The notes under the pieces were generated by a model, which saw nothing but the letters and a program-made list of their open reading frames with translations, was not told the origin of the DNA and searched no databases. A stretch of 64,000 bases of DNA from Halomonas faecis (GTDB taxonomy: Bacteria > Pseudomonadota > Gammaproteobacteria > Pseudomonadales > Halomonadaceae). The stretch lies in assembly GCF_010993975.1 (NCBI RefSeq), contig NZ_JAACZO010000058.1:141011-205010 (forward strand), read 5' to 3'. The stretch's first letter is position 1; every line of letters starts with the position of its first letter. This document shows positions 54,305 to 61,800 of the stretch, in pieces. Made by a program: the position numbers and the translations under genes.

Positions 54305-55569
54305 CGGCGAAAGGTCTCCAGGGCACGGGCGAGCTCGTGATGCTCGCGGGCATAGGCGTCGACGTCGATGCCCGCCACGGCGGCCTCCCAGGCCTGGCGG
54401 AGGCTCTTCACCCCAGCGCCGATGCCGTCGGGATGGGCCATGATGCCGCCGCCGGCGCAGAAGATCAGATCGGTGCTGGCGATGGCAGCGTAGGTGTCGG
54501 CGGCCTGGTCGGCAGTCTGGCCGGAGGAGAACACCGGCATCACCTCGCAGCCCGGGGTGGGCGGATCGAACATCGGCGTCAGGCAGGCACGGGCGCTGGC
54601 GATCACGCTGGCGTCCTCCTCGCTGAACTTGTTGCGCAGGCCGTTGACGTGAATGTGGTCGACGCCGGCCAGGCGCCACAGCTTCTGGTAGGCCACGAAG
54701 CTCATGCCCAGGTGCGGCGAGCGGCTGAACAGTCCCCAGCCGGCACGGTGACCGTGCAGCGCTACCCGGCAGTGGCGGCGCAACTGGGTCACCCCGGCAA
54801 GGCCCACGGCATTCAGAGCGATCATCACGCAGCTGCCGCCGGCGGCGGCTACGTAGTCGTGGTGCTCGCGCATCTCGTCGGCCTCGCCGGTGATGTTGAA
54901 GGCGTACATCACCTGGCGCCCGGTGTGCTCGGCGTGCTCGCGGATCACCGGCATCACCGCGTCGACCCGCGCCTCGAGCGGATTGTGCGGGCCGTTGGCC
55001 TGCAGTTCGTCGTCCTTGATGAAGTCGATGCCGCCGGCCACCAGCTCGCGGACCACCTCGGCGGTGGCCGCCGGCGACAGCCCCACGCTGGGCTTGATGA
55101 TGGTGCCGATCAGCGGCCGTTGGGGAATGCCGGTCAGCTCGCGGGTGCCGGCGATCCCGAACTGCGGGCCGGGGTAGGCATCGGCGAAGGGCGCCGGCAG
55201 CGTCAGGTCAAGCAGCTTCAGTGCCGAGAACTCCTTGAGCTCGAAGAGATTGCCGGCCACGGTAGCGGCGAGCGTGGGTAGTGATGGGCCGAGGTTGGCG
55301 AGCGGCCAGGAAAGCGTGACCCGGGCCCGCCGGTAGACCGGCGTGCCGGCCCCGGCCGGTGGCGCCGGGATCGGCAGCGAGGGCGAATCGACGCTGTCCA
55401 GCGGTTCGATGTGCTCGACCCGTGCGCCATGCGCCTCACGCAGCGCGTCGGTCTCGCTGGCCAGGCGGGTGAAGGTGCCGCAGGATTGCTCCCCGGCCAT
55501 CACCTCGACGGCGCGCTCCAGCGGGTAGGGAGTCTCGATCAGGTAGCTGGCGAGGATGCGATCGCTCAT
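54301..55569 (-). CDS. RuBisCO-like protein, probable 3-oxo-isoapionate-4-phosphate enzyme
   Basis: A 422-residue RuBisCO large-chain homologue. Equivalents of key RuBisCO residues are visible: Asn107 (AGNLFELKE), Lys159 in LIGTIIKPSVGLSP, the carbamylation Lys185 with Asp187 and Glu188 in GGIDFIKDDELQ, His272/His274 in LHGHRAGWG, Lys314 in NGLRNKF and CAGGGIMAHPDG. The metal site is thus intact. In apiose catabolism, RuBisCO-like proteins either decarboxylate 3-oxo-isoapionate 4-phosphate (OiaX) or cleave it to 3-phosphoglycerate and glycolate (OiaT). The absence of erythrulose-phosphate isomerase genes in this window favours the OiaT-like reaction, but this is inference. It is not a carbon-fixing enzyme. 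Confidence 0.85.
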   Translation of the reverse strand: MSDRILASYLIETPYPLERAVEVMAGEQSCGTFTRLASETDALREAHGARVEHIEPLDSVDSPSLPIPAPPAGAGTPVYRRARVTLSWPLANLGPSLPTLAATVAGNLFELKEFSALKLLDLTLPAPFADAYPGPQFGIAGTRELTGIPQRPLIGTIIKPSVGLSPAATAEVVRELVAGGIDFIKDDELQANGPHNPLEARVDAVMPVIREHAEHTGRQVMYAFNITGEADEMREHHDYVAAAGGSCVMIALNAVGLAGVTQLRRHCRVALHGHRAGWGLFSRSPHLGMSFVAYQKLWRLAGVDHIHVNGLRNKFSEEDASVIASARACLTPMFDPPTPGCEVMPVFSSGQTADQAADTYAAIASTDLIFCAGGGIMAHPDGIGAGVKSLRQAWEAAVAGIDVDAYAREHHELARALETFRR

Positions 55570-55582
55570 GGGTCGGCCTCGT

Positions 55583-56410
55583 TCAGGTGATGCGACGGAT
55601 GCTGTCGGCGATCTCGTCGGGCTCGAACACGCGCTTCCAGTCGTCGCGCATCAACATCGGCTTGCCATTCTCGATGGCCTTGTTGCAGGCGTCGGAGAAG
55701 GCGCCGGACTGCACGTCGAAGGTCACCGCGCCGAGGATGTTCATGTGGCCGAGCAGGAAGTCGCGGGCGCACTCCTCGGAGACGCCGCGATTCACCACCT
55801 CGTCCATGGCTTCGCGCATCACGGCCAGCAAAGTGGCGCAAACCGTCTCGGAGAGACCTGGTTCGAGCAGCGCCATCTGCTCGACGCTGACCCGATGGGA
55901 GCGGCCCACTGGGGCGTAGATGGTCCGCGCGACCGCCTCGCCCAGGACGTAGCTCTCCTCGGGACCCTGCATCAGTGCGCTGACGATGTGCTGGGTGGCC
56001 TTGTCGCCGCCGAAGTAGTCGCGCTTGGCCTCGAGCTCGGTCTCGTCATTGAAGATCGACGGGTGGCAGGGGTGGCTGACGAAGTACACCAGGTCCTCGC
56101 GCTCGGGCAGGTGTCCGGCGAAGGGAGCGGCGGCGTCCAGGGTGACCAGCAGGGTGCCGCTCTCCATCAGCGGCGAGAGCTGGTGGGAGATCTTGCCGAT
56201 CAGGGTGTCGGGAACGGCGAGGATGACCACCTCGGCCCCGGGAACCGCCTGCTCGACATCGACGCAGTCGATGTCAAGTTCTTCCGCGAGGCGGCTGCGG
56301 CCGGCCTCGCTGACTTCGACGTGGCGGACCTCGAAGTCCGAATTTTTTAGGTTGCGGGACAGGCGGAAGCCCATCTTGCCGCCGGCGCCGATCAGCGCGA
56401 TGGTGGTCAT
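55583..56410 (-). CDS. apnO: Probable D-apionate oxidoisomerase (PGDH_C family)
   Basis: A 275-residue NAD-dependent protein with Rossmann motif TTIALIGAGGKMGFRLSRNL and a helical C-terminal domain of the phosphogluconate dehydrogenase C-terminal (PGDH_C) type, with FVSHPCHPSIFND near residue 108, a Gly- and His-rich middle and LLGHMNILGAVTFDVQSGAF near 225. ApnO of this type oxidises D-apionate and migrates a hydroxymethyl group to give 3-oxo-isoapionate. The operon with a RuBisCO-like protein and a DUF1537 kinase supports this strongly. It is the first gene of the minus-strand unit and lies 89 bp from the 56-bp promoter element. Confidence 0.75.
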   Translation of the reverse strand: MTTIALIGAGGKMGFRLSRNLKNSDFEVRHVEVSEAGRSRLAEELDIDCVDVEQAVPGAEVVILAVPDTLIGKISHQLSPLMESGTLLVTLDAAAPFAGHLPEREDLVYFVSHPCHPSIFNDETELEAKRDYFGGDKATQHIVSALMQGPEESYVLGEAVARTIYAPVGRSHRVSVEQMALLEPGLSETVCATLLAVMREAMDEVVNRGVSEECARDFLLGHMNILGAVTFDVQSGAFSDACNKAIENGKPMLMRDDWKRVFEPDEIADSIRRIT

Positions 56411-56499
56411 GTCGTTTCCTCTCTATCGTCGGGCGGTGTGCGTTGTGGTGATTCTGCGAAGGCACATCGTCGCTTCTGAAAGCAGCATGATGGCCAGCT

Positions 56500-56555
56500 A
56501 ACTGGTATAATGACATGATAATCACCTGACTCTGTCAAATACGACCATGGTCGCA
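56500..56555. promoter_or_regulatory. 56-bp promoter/operator element, copy B
   Basis: Exact inverted copy of 46212-46267. Here it lies between the divergent apnO and FadR-type regulator genes. TTGACA points towards apnO, and the opposite strand has the extended minus-10 TGGTATAAT at 56503-56511 pointing towards the regulator, so one element could host both promoters and the operator. The palindrome CGACCATGGTCG is at 56542-56553. Confidence 0.85.
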
Positions 56556-56626
56556 GCAGCGCTACCTGGCGGCGTCCTCAACGCGTAAGCTGCGCTCCTG
56601 CTGCCACTGACGAAGGCTAACGACCG

Positions 56627-57361
56627 ATGAGTGACCCCCTGAAGATCAGCCGTCGCAAACTGTCCGATGAAGTGTTCGACCGGCTCTATGCCATGCTCCT
56701 CAATGGCGACTTCATGCCCGGTGACCACCTGCCCTCGGAGAGAGCGCTCATGGAGATGTTCGGCGTGGGCCGTCCGGCCATTCGCGAAGCGATGCAGTCG
56801 CTGGAGCGCCTGAGCCTGGTGACCATCCAGCATGGCCAGAGACCGCGGGTGACGGCACCGACCGCCGAAGGGCTGATATCGCAGATCGAGCTGACGGCGA
56901 TGCACATGCTGTCGAGCTCTCCGCAGTCGCTGGAGCATCTCAAGGAAGCGCGTGCCTTCTTCGAATTGGGGATGGTGGCGCGAGCGGCGCGGTCGGCCGT
57001 CGAGACGGACGTTGCCCGCCTGGAGGAACTCGTGGCGCGTCAGCGTGGCGAGCTGAATCGCGACGCCGGGGCCTTCATCAAGGCCGACATGGACTTCCAT
57101 CGGGCCATTGCCCGGATCACCGGCAACCCCATTTTCATCGCGGTCAGCCATGCCATGCTCGACTGGCTGGCGCACTTCCACTCATCGATGCTGCACTGGA
57201 AGGGCAACGAGGAGATCACCTTGGAAGAGCACCAGCGAATCATCGAAGCGATTCGCCGGCATGACGAAGCGCTGGCAGTGAGCGAGATGCGCTCTCACCT
57301 GGATCGGGCGCGATCGCTGTATGTCTCTGCGCATAAAGGCAACGACAACTGGCAAGCGTAG
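56627..57361 (+). CDS. GntR-family (FadR subfamily) transcriptional regulator
   Basis: A 244-residue regulator with a winged helix (about residues 10-75, LPSERALMEMFGVGRPAIREAM) and an all-helical FCD ligand-binding domain (about 95-225) with Asp/His metal-site candidates in KADMDFHRAIARITGNP and EHQRIIEAIRRHD. The resemblance is to the NanR/UxuR-type group, which senses sugar acids. It is divergent from apnO, and the identical 56-bp element in front of the TRAP operon makes it the likely controller of both units. Confidence 0.88.
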   Translation: MSDPLKISRRKLSDEVFDRLYAMLLNGDFMPGDHLPSERALMEMFGVGRPAIREAMQSLERLSLVTIQHGQRPRVTAPTAEGLISQIELTAMHMLSSSPQSLEHLKEARAFFELGMVARAARSAVETDVARLEELVARQRGELNRDAGAFIKADMDFHRAIARITGNPIFIAVSHAMLDWLAHFHSSMLHWKGNEEITLEEHQRIIEAIRRHDEALAVSEMRSHLDRARSLYVSAHKGNDNWQA

Positions 57362-57475
57362 CCGATAGCGACAGTGGTACTGGCGGATGAACGCGCAGCC
57401 GAGAGTGAAGGGGTGTGAGGAGCATGCCGCCTTGGGATGCTGAAATCCTTGGTATCGTGTGTCACTGGGAGGGAT

Positions 57476-58504
57476 ATGGTTGATGAGCCCACGATTCCCG
57501 CTGTCCGGTTCGACAGCGAGGGGCTCGAGCCGAATGACCGTTTCGAGGCATGGCGTGAAGCCATCGCCCCGGTATTCGACGTCGAACCCCTGCGGGTCAG
57601 GGATGGCGGAAGCCCCGTCAGATTTGCTTCACGCATCGAGGCCTACCACCTCGGCAACATGTTGGCGGCCAGCGTCCACACCGGTGCACAGCGCTTCTAC
57701 CGTGCGCGGCCCAATCATCGTGTCGATCATCTGCTGGTGCAGGTGCATCGCCAAGGCGGCTATCACGGACGGCTCGATGACTCGGCGGTGAGGGTGGCAC
57801 CCCGACACGTCTCGTTGATCGATCTCGACCGTCCTCTGCATACCGAATCGGGTGAGACGGACATTCTCAACGTGATGCTGCCGCGCGACCTGTTCAGTGG
57901 GCAGCCGGCTTTTCTGGATGGGCTGCATGGTCTGGTGCTAGAGCCGGCACGCGGCGCTTTCCTGGCCGACTATCTGGCTGCCCTTATGAGACGGCTGCCG
58001 AGTGTCAAAGCGCACGAAGCGCCGGAGCTGACGCGAATCACTCGGGACATGGTGCTGGCTTGCTGCGCTGAGGATGCCGAAGCCAGGGCGCGCGCGCAGC
58101 CATCGATTCAAATGATCGTGCGCCGTCGTTTGGAGGGCCTCATCGAGAGGGAGCTCGCCTCGCCTCGATTGACGCCGGATGCGCTGTGTCGGGCTGCCGG
58201 AATGTCGCGCACGCAACTCTATCGGCAGTTCGAGATGGATGGCGGCGTGGTTCGCTATATCCAGCGACGACGCCTGGCACGGGTCAAGCGGTGCCTAGAC
58301 GACCCCCGGGAGTATCGCTCCATCGGAGAACTCGCCGAAGCCCATGGTTTCCGGAGCCTGGCCCATTTTTCCCGCTGTTTCCGTGAGCGTTACGGCTGCT
58401 CGCCTCGTGATGCTCGGGACCTGGCCAAAACGCCGACCGTGTCATCCGAAGCGGATGCCGGTAGCACCGTCAATGACTGGGTGCGTCGTCTGAAACGTCG
58501 CTGA
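57476..58504 (+). CDS. AraC-family transcriptional regulator
   Basis: A 342-residue regulator with an N-terminal cupin-like AraC-binding domain (about residues 25-190, with VDHLLVQVHRQGGYHGRLDD and DLDRPLHTESGETDILNVML) and a C-terminal double helix-turn-helix (about 235-325, LTPDALCRAAGMSRTQLYRQF and SIGELAEAHGFRSLAHFSRCF). ATG at 57476 follows GGGAGGG; an earlier in-frame ATG at 57437 lacks such a site. Nothing in the sequence ties it to a target, but it stands next to the autotransporter gene on the same strand, with a terminator between them. Confidence 0.87.
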   Translation: MVDEPTIPAVRFDSEGLEPNDRFEAWREAIAPVFDVEPLRVRDGGSPVRFASRIEAYHLGNMLAASVHTGAQRFYRARPNHRVDHLLVQVHRQGGYHGRLDDSAVRVAPRHVSLIDLDRPLHTESGETDILNVMLPRDLFSGQPAFLDGLHGLVLEPARGAFLADYLAALMRRLPSVKAHEAPELTRITRDMVLACCAEDAEARARAQPSIQMIVRRRLEGLIERELASPRLTPDALCRAAGMSRTQLYRQFEMDGGVVRYIQRRRLARVKRCLDDPREYRSIGELAEAHGFRSLAHFSRCFRERYGCSPRDARDLAKTPTVSSEADAGSTVNDWVRRLKRR

Positions 58505-58563
58505 AGTCTGCCCTCCGTTTGTTTGCGCGTCCCTCATTTTCACCTTGTTTTGATGCTGCGTCC

Positions 58564-58585
58564 CAATGCGTCGGAACACGCATTG
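58564..58585. promoter_or_regulatory. Inverted repeat downstream of the AraC-type gene
   Basis: CAATGCGT and ACGCATTG form perfect 8-bp arms around a 6-base centre. There is no U-tract, so it could be a protein-binding dyad or a weak hairpin. Confidence 0.4.
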
Positions 58586-58645
58586 TCGACGCTTTTCGCG
58601 GTTGATAGCGTCGCGGACAAGCACTAACGAAACCATTAATGATTC

Positions 58646-58675
58646 AGCGGCCTACCGGGCCGCTTTCTTCTGTTA
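58646..58675 (+). terminator. Terminator after the AraC-type regulator gene
   Basis: A 7-bp GC stem (AGCGGCC with GGCCGCT) and 5-base loop are followed by TTCTTCTGTT. It isolates the regulator gene from the autotransporter gene. Confidence 0.7.
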
Positions 58676-58801
58676 CGGCAGGCTGCCATGTATCCGAGGG
58701 CCAAATAGCGCAGCGGCAATGCGCTGATGATGGCCGCCGAACTAGTTCAGACCGTGAAGCAGTCCCGGAACCCGAATGGCCGGCAGAATGAAATACGCCC
58801 T

Positions 58802-58851
58802 GAATCATCAAAAATTCTTTTAAAAATAATTTTTTATATAACCCGGACGGG
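58802..58851 (+). promoter_or_regulatory. AT-rich promoter region of the autotransporter gene
   Basis: In otherwise GC-rich DNA this 50-bp block is almost entirely A and T, with TTTAAAAATAATTTTTTATA and a TATATAA motif about 50 bp before the start. It looks like an UP-element-rich promoter or an H-NS-type binding stretch. The rest of 58505-58898 shows a terminator and one dyad but no gene. Confidence 0.55.
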
Positions 58852-58898
58852 CTGGGTACAAGAACTAACTACCCTGCTGCTGGAACGGAGCCCTGACC

Positions 58899-61800
58899 AT
58901 GAATCGCAAGTATCGTCTGATCTGGAACGCGACCCTCCATCAGTGGCAGGTGGCTGCTGAAAATGCCTGCCGTCGAGCCGTACGGCTGACGGTCCGGGGT
59001 GGCTTGGCTACCCTGGCACTGTGGGTTGGCACGGCCCAGGCGGTGGACTTCACGGTAAGCAATCTCAACGACAGCGGGGCGGGTAGCCTGCGCGAGGCGG
59101 TGCAGAATGCCAACGCCGATACCTCCGAAGCCCATACCATCACTGTGGACTCGGGCCTCAGTGGCGAGCTGACACTCTCCAGTGCCATCACCATCAGCAG
59201 CGACGTCACCATCCAAGCCGATGGCCATGCGATTCTCGCCGGGAACGGCGAGCGAGTGTTCCGTGTGGGGGACGGCAGTGCTGATACGGCAAATGTCACC
59301 TTGAGCGGGCTTACCCTCACCGGTGGCCGGGCCCATGGCGGCGACGGTGGCAGCGGCAGCGGCGGCGGCGGCGGGGCCGCGGGCCTGGGCGGCGCCATCT
59401 ACGTGGATGCCAACGGCGATCTCACCCTGAACGACATAGATTTCGCGGACAACCGCGCCGAGGGCGGTGATGGTGGCGCCGGGGGCAAGGGCGACCCGAA
59501 CGGGGAACGCACCGGCGGCGGGGGCGGCGGCGGGCTGGATGCCGCTTCCGGCGACGAGGGTACGATCTTCGATCCCAGTTCCGGGAACGGTGGCGAAGGC
59601 GGTGATGGCGGCGGCCTAGCCGGTGGTAGCGGCGGCGCGTTCCCTTACAGCGGCAATCCGGGCAACTCCGGCGGCGACGGCGGCGAGGCCAGCGGCGGGG
59701 GCGGCGGCTCGCCGGCCATTCATGAGACTGGCGGAGCCGGTGGCGGCGCGGGTTTCGGCGGTGCCGGCGGCGGTGGTGGCAGCGCCTTCAATGATAACGC
59801 TGGCCACGGCGGCGATGGCGGCTTCGGTGCCGGCGGCGGCGGTGGCGGTGAAACAGACGCCCACCTCGACGGCTCCGGGGGCTCCGGGGGCACCGGCGGC
59901 TACGGCGCCGGCCGCGGGGGTAACGCTGGCGGCACCGGCGGCGGCGGCGCCGGGCTGGGCGGCGCGGTGTTCGTGCGCGAAGGCGGCTCGGTACGCATCG
60001 AGAACAGCAGCTTCGCCGCCGACAATACCGCCCAGGGCGGCAACGGCCACCAGGACGGCGCCGGCGAAGGTGGTGCGCTGTTCCTGCACGGCGGCGGCAG
60101 CCTGGATTATGACGTAGCCGGCACCCAGACCCGGTACCTGAATAGCAGCGTCGCCTCCGACCAGGCACTGGGCCTGAACAAGGCCGGCGAAGGCACCCTA
60201 GACATGAACGCGGCCAGTGACTTCGGCGACGGCGTCACCGTGACGGCGGGCACTCTGCGTGGCGACAGCAGCACCCTGATCAGCGATACAGATATTGCCA
60301 GTGGCGCCACACTCGAATTCGATCAGGGCGTCGATGGCAGCCACGATGCCGCCCTGTCCGGCGACGGTGAACTACGCAAAACCGGTGATGGCACGCTGAC
60401 GCTCGACGGCAACTACACACACGCCAGCACCTCGGTCGATGAAGGTATCCTGCGTGGCGACAGCACCACCCTCACCACCGAAACCGAGATCGCCGGCGGC
60501 GCCACGCTGCAATTTGACCAGGACAGCGACGGCACGCATGACGCCGCTCTGTCCGGGGATGGCGAGCTGCTCAAGACCGGCGACGGTAACCTGACACTCA
60601 GCGGCAGTTATGAGCACGGCGACACCCTAGTGAGTGGCGGCGCCCTGGAAATCGACCAGCTGGGTGATCTTGGCAGGGGCGCGGTGCGCCTGGACGACGG
60701 GGCCCTGCACCTGGGTGCGGGCAACACCCCCTCCTCCGGTGTACTGGAGCTTCTCGAAGGTGGCGGCACCCTGCGGGTGGAAGATGCCGCCGACACGGCC
60801 GTCGTGGATCGAATCCTGGAAGGCCCCGGCGAATTACGCAAGACGGGCGAAGGCGCCCTGGAGCTCAGCTATAACCCCATTTACGAAGGGGGTACCCGTG
60901 TGCTGGCGGGCACTCTGGAAATGGGAGACATGACCAATGAGCTGCGCGGTGAAACCCATATCGCGGACGGTGCCCGCCTCGAAACCGGGAGCGGTCTCAT
61001 CCTGCACGAACTGAGCGGTGCCGGTGAGCTGCAGTTCGCTGGCCCCCCGGACATCGTGGTCCGTGAGGGCAGTTTCAACGGCGGCATCAGCAACCTCGGC
61101 GGTTACGGGCGGCTGACCAAAGAGGGTGACGGCACCCTGAGTCTCACCGGCCCGCTCAGCCTCGATGCGGGCATCCTGATCAGCGAAGGCACCCTGGAAC
61201 TGGACGAGGATGCCGACACCACCGGGCTTCTGAAAATAGACGATGGCGCGACGCTCGCGACCGGCGGTAAGGAAGTCAATATCCCGCGTATCCTCGGCAC
61301 GGGGGTACTAGACATTGGCTCTGGTGGTGTGCGCGTCGGCGAAGGTGGTGACGTCACCTTCGACGGTAGCACCGCCGGCACTGGCGCGTTGATCAAGGAC
61401 GGCGCTACCCGGCTGACTCTCAGAGGCACGCTTGATCACGACGCCACTACCGTGGATCAGGGTATCCTCGCACTCACCGGCGACGCCCAGACCCCCGGTG
61501 ACGTGACCATCAACACCGGTGCCGTGCTGGAAACCGATGACCAGGCGGTGAGCCTGAGCGGCCTGGCCGGCGGCGGTGAGCTGCACATGGGCAGCGGCGG
61601 CGTGCGTCTGGACACTGATGGCAACGCCAGCTTCAGCGGGCGAGTGGCAGGCGATGGCGCGCTGGAAAAGGATGGAGCGGGCACGCAGGAGCTGAGCGGC
61701 AACACCGCGTACACGGGCAATACACGGGTGCGCGCCGGCACTCTGGAGCTGTCAGGCGACGCCGATAGCCTGCAAGCCGTGACCATCGACAGCGGCGCCA

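Noticed and set aside
46212..56555. The 56-bp inverted repeats as ends of a composite transposon
   Set aside because: There is no transposase or integrase between them and both copies sit at promoter positions, so a duplicated regulatory element fits better.
59616..60117. Alternative frames over the glycine-rich block of the autotransporter
   Set aside because: They are Ala- or Arg-rich by-products of GGC repeats and lack starts with ribosome sites.
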